A stretch of 64,000 nucleotides of DNA from assembly GCF_023333595.1 (NCBI RefSeq), contig NZ_JAIQZM010000011.1, forward strand, positions 26,726 through 90,725, written 5' to 3'. Made by a program: the position numbers and the translations under genes. The notes beneath the pieces are model-generated. The model had not been told where the DNA came from. It did no database searches and saw only the letters and a program-made list of their open reading frames with translations. Source of the stretch: Argonema galeatum A003/A1. Its GTDB lineage: Bacteria > Cyanobacteriota > Cyanobacteriia > Cyanobacteriales > Aerosakkonemataceae. Shown here piece by piece: positions 9,220-16,014 of the stretch (its first letter is position 1; the number at the start of each line of letters is the position of its first letter).

Positions 9220-10107
9220 CTATCTGCTAAACCTAGCTAATAGTTCATCACGGGATAATTGCAACAACAATCGAGTGAATTCTTCAGGTGGTAATTTTAG
9301 CAATGGCTCAATAATTGCCTTCAGTTCATCATCCAAGTTACCAAAGCGAATCCTCAATAGGTTTTCCACCACAAGGCGTTCTCCTTGTTGAATTCCTGAT
9401 TGTAAAGCTGTATCGAGTCTTTCTAAATAAAGTGGTGATAATTCCATAATTAACTCCCTGTCTTCTGGCTCTAAATTTTGATTTGTTTCTAAGATGACGC
9501 GCAGATTATACAATAACTCTAGCGCATTTGCTCGCAATGGGTTATCTGCTGGCAGTGCGGTCAATTCATCGATCGCTTGTTTTTGCACTTTTCCCTTTCC
9601 CAAAATCCTCAGCCACAGTGTTTCTGGGGTAAGGGGTAACTGATGAATGGCTACTATTGCGGTTTTCAACCCGTCTCCTAGAAAATAAACTCCTGGTAGC
9701 CAGTTTTCTCGATCGCAAATTGCCCTAAACTCATCTAATAAAAGGGGTGATCCGGTGGGTGTGAGAATCCATAGTTTCGGTAAATTAGATTCATTAATTC
9801 GAGTACTTTCTCGTTTTGCCTGACGTTCTATATCGGCTTGAACGTCAAACAGTTTACTCATGCAACTGCGAATTTGGCTGCTTGTGACTGCATTACGAAA
9901 TGGTTCAAAAATGGCGGGAGTGGTAGCAAATCTGCCTAGTAATCCCAAGGCTTGAGCTTCGGTGGTTGGTGTTGATGATGGGGTAAACCATACATCAATT
10001 TCCCGTACTTCTCCGGCGACATTGCGGCTGGTTTCTACTTGTCCTAATGGGGTTAATAATTCTTTCAGGTAGTCTTTAGCGAATTGGTCGTGAGGAAAGC
10101 GGGTCAT
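9220..10107 (-). CDS. Rpn-like / DUF4351-type putative nuclease family protein
   Basis: A 295-residue protein of a large cyanobacterial paralogous family often mislabelled flagellar assembly protein. The N-terminus FPHDQFAKDYLKELLTPLG and REIDVWFTP fit the Rpn/PD-(D/E)XK 'putative transposase' superfamily. The C-terminus (VENLLRIRFG... IIEPLLKLPPEEF) is a DUF4351-type helical tail. A role in recombination or DNA cleavage is inferred from Rpn relatives. A second copy, truncated, lies at 11334-11607. Confidence 0.7.
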   Translation of the reverse strand: MTRFPHDQFAKDYLKELLTPLGQVETSRNVAGEVREIDVWFTPSSTPTTEAQALGLLGRFATTPAIFEPFRNAVTSSQIRSCMSKLFDVQADIERQAKRESTRINESNLPKLWILTPTGSPLLLDEFRAICDRENWLPGVYFLGDGLKTAIVAIHQLPLTPETLWLRILGKGKVQKQAIDELTALPADNPLRANALELLYNLRVILETNQNLEPEDRELIMELSPLYLERLDTALQSGIQQGERLVVENLLRIRFGNLDDELKAIIEPLLKLPPEEFTRLLLQLSRDELLARFSR

Positions 10108-10230
10108 TATCTGGTTTAATAGCCTGTTAAGTTAATTATATTCTATTTTTGATAAAAAGACAGATAGAATCATAGTAAATAATAAGTTAAGAGTGCTTAA
10201 TAGTAAAAACAGGTGAGTTTAATGATAGTG

Positions 10231-10350
10231 CGATCGCATTCAGTATATTGGCTACAATTCCACTGTTTTTTCACATACCAAGGTATCGCTGCTGCCAAAG
10301 AAACCCGGTTTTTTAGAAAAACCGGGTTTCTGAGTTCTTTGGCGATCGCA
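10231..10350. repeat. AAACCCGG hairpin element, 120-bp copy 2
   Basis: About 120 bp that is nearly identical to 11207-11326. It starts CGATCGCATTCAG, continues through a shared TTCCACTGTTTTTTCACATA block, and ends with a hairpin (GCCAAAGAAACCCGG paired with CCGGGTTTCTGAGTTCTTTGGC-like sequence). It lies immediately 3' of the DUF2283 gene and may terminate its transcription. Confidence 0.85.
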
Positions 10351-10363
10351 TTTATTTTTATCT

Positions 10364-10735
10364 TTATCCTTCAATACCAACAGGTATTGATTGCACGGAT
10401 ATGATCGGGATTGTTTCTAATATCGATAGCGTGTACGCTGAAAGATGTAAATATTTGCATACTGGTTCTTGCAGCAATATATCAAAGACAATTTCTCGCA
10501 TTTCGCTTGATAGTTGCCCTAATCCCGTGATGGGAAAACTGCGGTTTCCCATTTCTGTTTTTTGAGTTAATACGGAGTATTCAAAAATACTTACACTTAT
10601 GGCTTGGCGCTGTAATTTATTAATGCGTAAGAGAATATGTTCTGTCAATTCTATGCCTGTTGCTTGCACTCCAGGTTCAAAGCAGATTGTGAGGGTGTCG
10701 CTGATTTCATCGTATTTTATACTTGGCTTGTTCAT
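10364..10735 (-). CDS. DUF2283-family protein, possible antitoxin-like partner
   Basis: The 123-residue protein begins with the DUF2283 pattern (IKYDEISDTLTICFEPG), giving a small beta-sheet domain, followed by a C-terminal extension of unknown role. Its start is 5 bp after the upstream gene at 10740-11069, so the two form an operon. DUF2283 proteins often sit next to small toxin-like genes, which is the basis for the antitoxin suggestion; this is inference. Confidence 0.65.
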   Translation of the reverse strand: MNKPSIKYDEISDTLTICFEPGVQATGIELTEHILLRINKLQRQAISVSIFEYSVLTQKTEMGNRSFPITGLGQLSSEMREIVFDILLQEPVCKYLHLSAYTLSILETIPIISVQSIPVGIEG

Positions 10736-10739
10736 AGAT

Positions 10740-11069
10740 TTAACCTATTAGTTTTTGATAGGCTGTAACGATATAGTTATTTGGTACTGGTTGACCGTCT
10801 TTACCTTGAGTATATCGACAGAGAACGATGGCGACAATATGCGTATTGTCTTGTTCTAAATCGTCAAATGCCATCATATAGCGATATTTTTGTGGGTTTA
10901 ATGAATCTTGGGTACGACGACCATAGCGAATGGTTTGTTGGAGGTTTTCTTCGCAATCTGCCACTTCTGGATGATTTTCTGGGTCGATGATGTGTTCCCA
11001 TCGCTCTTCGGTAAAATATATATTATTTCCATAGCGATCGCGAACTATCCAGCGCTTACTAACCTCCAT
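10740..11069 (-). CDS. Putative small RNase-fold toxin (PBECR/DUF4258-like)
   Basis: A 109-residue protein with FTEERWEHIIDPENHPEV, resembling the ERWxHI..HPE segment of phage-type Barnase/EndoU/RelE-like nucleases, and a C-terminal NNYIVTAYQ strand. First gene of a two-gene operon with the DUF2283 protein. The family assignment is by motif resemblance only. Confidence 0.5.
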   Translation of the reverse strand: MEVSKRWIVRDRYGNNIYFTEERWEHIIDPENHPEVADCEENLQQTIRYGRRTQDSLNPQKYRYMMAFDDLEQDNTHIVAIVLCRYTQGKDGQPVPNNYIVTAYQKLIG

Positions 11070-11206
11070 AATATTTTTGATGCTTGTAGCTAAAAATGTT
11101 TAAATTAGATCGATTATAGCATAAAATTTATTTAATAAAAAATTGAATTGCGATCGCAATTTACTTTGTTGGTTAATAAGTGCGATCGCTACCATTGAAA
11201 ATAGCC

Positions 11207-11326
11207 CGATCGCATTCAGAATATTGGCTGCAATTCCACTGTTTTTTCACATACCAAGGTATCGCTGCTGCCAAAGAAACCCGGTTTTTTAGAAAAACCG
11301 GGTTTCTGAATTCGTAGGCGATCGCA
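11207..11326. repeat. AAACCCGG hairpin element, 120-bp copy 3
   Basis: Near-identical to 10231-10350, differing at a handful of positions including the outer right stem. It lies immediately 3' of the truncated Rpn-like gene. Confidence 0.85.
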
Positions 11327-11333
11327 CCAATCT

Positions 11334-11607
11334 TTATCTTCTAAACCTATCTAACAATTCATCTTGCGATAATTCTAGCATCAGTCGGGCAAGCTCTTCT
11401 GGTGGTAATTTTAGCAATGGTTCGATAATTGACCTCAGTTCTTCATCCAAAACACCAAAGCGCACTCGCAGCATATTTTCCACAATTAGGCGTTCCCCTT
11501 GCTGTATTCCTCTTTGAATACCTTGTTGAATACCTTGTTGGATTCCTTGTTGGATTCCTTGTTGAATACCTTGTTGTACACCTGATTGTACAGCTGCATC
11601 CAATTTT
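11334..11607 (-). pseudogene. 3' remnant of a second Rpn-like gene, cut by the ISL3 element
   Basis: The last 90 codons of a paralogue of the 9220-10107 gene. It starts KLDAAVQSG (paralogue: RLDTALQSG) and shares the DUF4351-type tail. A hexamer-peptide array (IQQGIQ units, 12-bp DNA period) has expanded between the two halves relative to the intact paralogue. The first ~225 codons are missing; the sequence joins the IS end at 11607/11608. Confidence 0.85.
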
Positions 11608-12907
11608 GGTTCTTCCGTACTTAGTGTGCTAAATTAGGAGGAAAATGCCAGAGAAGTAAAGCTCGGAGTTCAAAATTATGAAAATTTTTAAAGCCAAAGC
11701 CGCAACGTTTTAACAATTTTAATTTGTTATTAATACCTTCCACTATCCCATTAGTTGTTCTTCTTTCAAAATAACCCACTACCTCCGGGAACCAACGCTT
11801 AATGGTGGCAACACTATTTCGGTAATATGGTTCAGCTTTCTTTAACCAATCAATCAATCTTAATGTGCCTGACCCTAAAGTCTTACTCTCCTCAAATAAA
11901 AGATGAAATTCCTCTTTCAAGTCGTGCATAATTGCGACTGTCGGTGAAGCGTTTTTAACTTGCTCTAACTTTTCTTTCTGTTTTTTAGATAAGCTTTTTT
12001 CATTTTTCAATAATGTATATTTACTTCCTTTTAAGCTACTAAATAGTTTAGCCCTTTCTTTTGCTGACAGAGCTTCTGCCGTTTTTTTTTGGTCAATTCT
12101 AGCAGTATTTAACTCTTCATTCACTATTTTTGTTAGATGAAACCTGTCCACTGTTACTTGTGCATTTTGACACATTTTTTGGACTAATGATTTATAATTG
12201 CCAGTCATATCCATACTTACTTCTTCTATCTTTGATAGAACTTTTTCGCCCCATTGTCGCATCACTTTTTCTATTTGTGATTGGGTTCGAGATGGCACTA
12301 ATCCCAGTAGCTTATGGGTTTCTAAGTCTACTAAAACTACGATAAATTTTCCTTGTCCTTTGACCAAACTAATTTCATCTATCCCTAATATCTTTAAATT
12401 CTCTACATTAATGGGTATTACTTTTTTGGCTACCGATATTAGCATTGACCATACTTCTTCTTCGGTTAATCCATTATTTTGGGCTACATTGCTGACGTCG
12501 CTATGAATAACTTGCTCCGTCACCGCTTGGGCGTATCTATAAGTAAAGCTTTTTTTATTGACTACAAAGTCCAAAGTCTCGCTAAAAGGTTTTTGGCAAT
12601 TTTCACACTTGAATCGTCGCCGATTTACTTTTAGAATAACTTCTCTACCCCCGATTGGTAAATCTCTTACCAAATGACCTTTATTTTGATGAAGACGATG
12701 GCTTATTCGACCACAGCGCGGGCAAGCCGCTGTTTTTTTCTCTACTCTTACGGATAATATTAATGTTTCTGTTGTTTCTTTGCTATCTTCTACTATCACT
12801 CCAGGTAAGTTTAGTAATTTGGTCATTATTCTTTTCATTATTGACTCCTTTTTAACTATATTTTTAGTAGTATATTAATACTTTAGCACACTAAGTACGG
12901 AAGAACC
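11608..12907 (-). mobile_element. ISL3-family insertion sequence
   Basis: About 1300 bp bounded by perfect 26-bp inverted repeats (11608-11633 and 12882-12907, starting GGTTCTTCCG). It carries one ISL3-type transposase gene. The 8 bp on each side (CCAATTTT and AAAAATCA) are not direct repeats, so the expected 8-bp target duplication is absent. Confidence 0.92.
11621..12838 (-). CDS. ISL3-family transposase
   Basis: 405 residues, full length. The N-terminal zinc-binding region is CPRCGRISHRLHQ and CENCQKPF. The DDE catalytic domain begins at LGIDEISLVKGQG, with SMDMTGNYKSL and, near the C-terminus, TNGIVEGINNKLK. The frame is intact, so it is probably active. Confidence 0.95.
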   Translation of the reverse strand: MKRIMTKLLNLPGVIVEDSKETTETLILSVRVEKKTAACPRCGRISHRLHQNKGHLVRDLPIGGREVILKVNRRRFKCENCQKPFSETLDFVVNKKSFTYRYAQAVTEQVIHSDVSNVAQNNGLTEEEVWSMLISVAKKVIPINVENLKILGIDEISLVKGQGKFIVVLVDLETHKLLGLVPSRTQSQIEKVMRQWGEKVLSKIEEVSMDMTGNYKSLVQKMCQNAQVTVDRFHLTKIVNEELNTARIDQKKTAEALSAKERAKLFSSLKGSKYTLLKNEKSLSKKQKEKLEQVKNASPTVAIMHDLKEEFHLLFEESKTLGSGTLRLIDWLKKAEPYYRNSVATIKRWFPEVVGYFERRTTNGIVEGINNKLKLLKRCGFGFKNFHNFELRALLLWHFPPNLAH

Positions 12908-13276
12908 AAAAATCAAACCTTCGCAACGACCATTAACTTGACTGGCAGTACAAACCACGTTCTGACCGTTCATCATGCCAACGGTGATATATTTCAGTTG
13001 TTTATTGCGGCGGTAAGTTTCCAGGCGTCCGCTAACTTCTTGACACCGTGTTTGCGGATTGTAACCAGAACTAGCGAAGTTGTTGGAAACCCAGCGAATC
13101 CAAGGTTCTTGAGTTCCTTGTGCATTTTGGTAGATTGTTACAGGGACACCGCTAGAGGTATCGCAATAAAATCCCCGTGCAGCCGTGTTTTGTGCTTGAC
13201 TGGATTGAGAAAATGTGGTAATTCCGAGAGCGATCGCACCCGCTGTCACAACCGACGTTAAAAATAGCAGTTTCAT
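12908..13276 (-). pseudogene. COP23-domain secreted protein, 3' end removed at the ISL3 junction
   Basis: The product starts with a signal peptide (about 1-28, ending SSQAQ) and a COP23 domain: FYCDTSSGVPVTIYQN, WIRWVSNNF, RCQEVSGRLETY and YITVGMMNGQNVVC, reaching CEGLIF. At this point the reading frame enters the IS and ends after 10 foreign residues (stop at 12875). The last part of the domain is missing. Confidence 0.85.
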
Positions 13277-13318
13277 GGTATTATTAATCTCCCTAAAGAC
13301 ACAATCAGGTAAGAGAAA

Positions 13319-13359
13319 GGGATTGATTGTCAGCGATCAGATCGCTGACAATCAATCCC
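13319..13359. terminator. 20-bp perfect inverted repeat in the gatA upstream region
   Basis: Arms 13319-13338 and 13340-13359 are exact reverse complements around one base, each including GCGATC. It sits between the divergent COP23 and gatA genes. It lacks a clear T-run, so it may be a mobile hairpin or a regulatory cruciform rather than a terminator. Confidence 0.5.
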
Positions 13360-13548
13360 GCGTAAAAATTTAAAAATTTTTTAACAATGGTAAAACTTTA
13401 CACTTACTTTAACTAAGGCCATAGCGAAGGAGCTTCAGTTTTTCACCGCGCCGAGTATATTTTGATTAGTGCGTAAGTATTGAACTGGTAGAGAATCATA
13501 TACTTATAGATCCGGGTTTAAGTGAAACAGTGGTCTTGAGGTAACTGC

Positions 13549-15009
13549 ATGGCATCCATCCGCGAGTTGCACCAACAACTCATCAGCAAAGAACGCTCTG
13601 CTGTAGAGATCGCGAAAGAAGCGTTAGAGCGCATTCAGGCGCTAGAACCGAAGTTGCACAGTTTTTTGTGCCTAACAGCAGATAAAGCCATAGAACAGGC
13701 TCTGGCGGTGGATGCCAAAATCGCCGCCGGTGAAGAAATCGGCCTGCTGGCAGGCATTCCTATTGCCATCAAGGACAATATGTGTACTAAAGGGATTCGC
13801 ACCACTTGCGGTTCCCGGATTCTGGAAAATTTCGTGCCTCCATACGAGTCAACCGTGACGCAGAAACTGGCGGATGCGGGTGCGGTGATGGTTGGCAAAA
13901 CGAATATGGATGAGTTTGCGATGGGGAGTTCCACGGAAACTTCTGCCTATCAAATCACGGCTAACCCTTGGGACTTGTCACGGGTGCCGGGTGGCTCATC
14001 GGGTGGTTCGGCTGCGGCTGTAGCGGCGGAAGAATGCGTTGTGGCTCTCGGTTCCGATACGGGGGGTTCGATTCGTCAACCGGCGTCTTTCTGCGGCGTG
14101 GTGGGGCTCAAACCTACCTATGGACTGGTTTCGCGGTTCGGATTGGTAGCTTATGCTTCTTCTCTGGATCAAATTGGGCCGTTTGGACGATCGGTAGAGG
14201 ATACGGCAATTTTGTTGGGTGCGATCGCAGGTTACGACTCCAAAGATTCTACCAGCTTGAAAGTTGATATCCCAGATTATGCCAAAGCTCTCCGACCCAA
14301 CTTCAAAAGCAGAGGCGTTCTGAGAATTGGTATTATCAAAGAAACTTTTGGTCAAGGTATAGACCCCGCAGTCGAAAAAGCGGTTACCAAAGCGATCGAA
14401 GTTCTGCAAGAATTGGGTGCCGAAATTCATGTCATCTCCTGTCCCCGATTCCGCTACGGATTGCCCACATACTACATCATCGCTCCCTCGGAAGCATCTG
14501 CCAATTTGGCTCGTTACGATGGGGTAAAGTATGGCATCCGAGATGAAAGTGCCACAACGCTTTTATCAATGTATACCCAGACTCGCGCTGCCGGTTTTGG
14601 GCCAGAAGTCAAGCGGAGAATCATGCTGGGAACTTACACTTTATCAGCTGGGTATTACGATGCCTATTATCTCAAAGCACAAAAAGTTCGCACTTTGATC
14701 AAACAAGACTTCGAGAGTGCTTTTGAAAAAGTTGATATATTAGTATGTCCGACTGCTCCCACGACGGCATTTAAAGCTGGGGAAAAAACAGAAGATCCGC
14801 TGAGTATGTATTTGTCAGATTTGATGACAATACCAGTAAATTTAGCTGGGTTACCTGGATTGAATATACCATGCGGTTTCGATGAGAAAGGACTGCCGAT
14901 CGGAATGCAATTGATCGGTAATCTTTTGCGAGAAGATCAGTTATTTCAAGTTGCTTATGCTTACGAGCAATCAACTTCTTGGTATCGCCAAAAGCCTCAC
15001 TTGGATTGA
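13549..15009 (+). CDS. gatA: Aspartyl/glutamyl-tRNA amidotransferase subunit A
   Basis: The amidase subunit of GatCAB, which converts Glu-tRNA(Gln) to Gln-tRNA(Gln). 486 residues, normal length. The Ser-cisSer-Lys triad is visible: Lys75 in PIAIKDN, Ser150 in PGGSSGGS and Ser174 in [10 protein letters not shown]. It is monocistronic, with a strong hairpin downstream at 15060. gatB and gatC are not in the window. Confidence 0.98.
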   Translation: MASIRELHQQLISKERSAVEIAKEALERIQALEPKLHSFLCLTADKAIEQALAVDAKIAAGEEIGLLAGIPIAIKDNMCTKGIRTTCGSRILENFVPPYESTVTQKLADAGAVMVGKTNMDEFAMGSSTETSAYQITANPWDLSRVPGGSSGGSAAAVAAEECVVALGSDTGGSIRQPASFCGVVGLKPTYGLVSRFGLVAYASSLDQIGPFGRSVEDTAILLGAIAGYDSKDSTSLKVDIPDYAKALRPNFKSRGVLRIGIIKETFGQGIDPAVEKAVTKAIEVLQELGAEIHVISCPRFRYGLPTYYIIAPSEASANLARYDGVKYGIRDESATTLLSMYTQTRAAGFGPEVKRRIMLGTYTLSAGYYDAYYLKAQKVRTLIKQDFESAFEKVDILVCPTAPTTAFKAGEKTEDPLSMYLSDLMTIPVNLAGLPGLNIPCGFDEKGLPIGMQLIGNLLREDQLFQVAYAYEQSTSWYRQKPHLD

Positions 15010-15059
15010 GACCAGAACGGAAAAATCCGATTTAGTACGCAACTCTGTACGAACAGGAT

Positions 15060-15089
15060 TACTGGAGTTTAGACTACTAAACTCCAGTA
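15060..15089 (+). terminator. Hairpin after gatA
   Basis: TACTGGAGTTTAG (15060-15072), loop ACTA, CTAAACTCCAGTA (15077-15089): a perfect 13-bp stem 50 bp past the gatA stop. No long T-tract follows. Confidence 0.65.
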
Positions 15090-15165
15090 GTTACGAGTCG
15101 CCTTAAAGATTTGATTATTATTCGGCGTCCTGTGGTAAAGTGGTGGCAGAAGATAAAAGTATTGA

Positions 15166-15480
15166 ATGGAAAACGAAGACACGGCGACCTTTTACAGAGG
15201 GGGTAGTAATTTTGAAGCTAGACCTTACGAAGTTAGAATAGATCCGGAAACGAATTACCTTAAGCCAACACATGGAATATCGATTCATCAAGATGCCGAT
15301 CGCGTTAGGCGTTTTGGAGGAGCGTATAAGATCTTGTTCTTACCAGATACATTAAAAATTGTGCAAAGAGGACGGGATCGCAGTCATCACGAGATTGTGC
15401 CTAGATATGCAAATTTCCTCACCTACCAACAATACCAAGAAGAGTTAAAAAAAATACAAGCCGTTATAGAGGAATCGTGA
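15166..15480 (+). CDS. Putative Tse2-like ADP-ribosyltransferase-fold toxin
   Basis: A 104-residue protein. FYRGGSNFEARPYEVRID, then THGISIHQDADRVRRFGG, LKIVQRGRDRSHHEIVP and a terminal YQEEL helix follow the general layout I associate with the Tse2-type toxin family (R-x-G start, GLS-like strand, HHxIVP end). Assignment is by pattern only. It forms an operon with the next gene (one base between stop and ATG), as expected for toxin-immunity or toxin-antitoxin pairs. Confidence 0.5.
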   Translation: MENEDTATFYRGGSNFEARPYEVRIDPETNYLKPTHGISIHQDADRVRRFGGAYKILFLPDTLKIVQRGRDRSHHEIVPRYANFLTYQQYQEELKKIQAVIEES

Positions 15481-15481
15481 T

Positions 15482-15847
15482 ATGGAAACCGCGCCCAAAC
15501 TGACGTTTAAATATGGCTGGGACGAAAGAGACGAGGTAGAAACGCCAATGAAAGGACATAGAAGCGATGGGATCGTCCGCTGTAGGGATGGCAAAACCTA
15601 TTCTGTCTATTTTTACGACCCCATCCGCTTACAGCAAGATTTAGATGAGGAGGTGGAGTTGGGTTCTCCTTTTTTGGCTCCACCAGGGTTGATTGTTTTA
15701 CCAGAGTTAACGCGACCTGCGATGGAAAATGCGATCGCGCAATTGTGGAAGCAGGGATATTTTGATGCGTTGAAGCCGTTAGCCGAAGCGGAAGAGTCAC
15801 ATCCGGTGGCTGTGATGTATAGCAAAGTGCTGAGTTCTGAGTCCTGA
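15482..15847 (+). CDS. Hypothetical protein, possible immunity/antitoxin partner
   Basis: A 121-residue acidic protein with no recognised domain: an N-terminal beta-rich half (DGKTYSVYFYDPIRLQQDL) and a C-terminal helical half (PAMENAIAQLWKQGYFDAL). It begins one base after the stop of the Tse2-like gene, so the two are surely co-translated. The partner role is inferred from position. A MITE starts 13 bp after its stop. Confidence 0.6.
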   Translation: METAPKLTFKYGWDERDEVETPMKGHRSDGIVRCRDGKTYSVYFYDPIRLQQDLDEEVELGSPFLAPPGLIVLPELTRPAMENAIAQLWKQGYFDALKPLAEAEESHPVAVMYSKVLSSES

Positions 15848-15859
15848 GTGGGGATTGAT

Positions 15860-16014
15860 TAGACATCTCCTTTCAAAGAATGTAGAGACGTTGCATACAA
15901 ATGTAGAGACGTTGCATACAAATGTAGAGACGTTGCATGCAAATGTAGAGACGTTGCATGCAACGTCTCTACAAGGGTTACAGCTAACGCACCTTTAATT
16001 TCTGGAGAGGTCTA
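15860..16014. mobile_element. MITE-like element with TAGAC(A/C)TCTCC inverted ends, copy 1, with a 22-bp tandem array
   Basis: Ends TAGACATCTCC (15860-15870) and GGAGAGGTCTA (16004-16014) are inverted repeats with one mismatch. The core is a palindrome, GTAGAGACGTTGCATGCAAC plus GTCTCTAC; here its first half is repeated four times with a 22-bp period (about 15880-15960). A related element lies at 21492-21582. The right end overlaps the 3' end of the recombination gene, supplying its stop. Confidence 0.75.

Noticed and set aside
15876..15975. Direct repeats of 22 bp resembling a small CRISPR array
   Set aside because: Units are contiguous with no unique spacers, and no cas genes are nearby; it is an internal expansion of a MITE.
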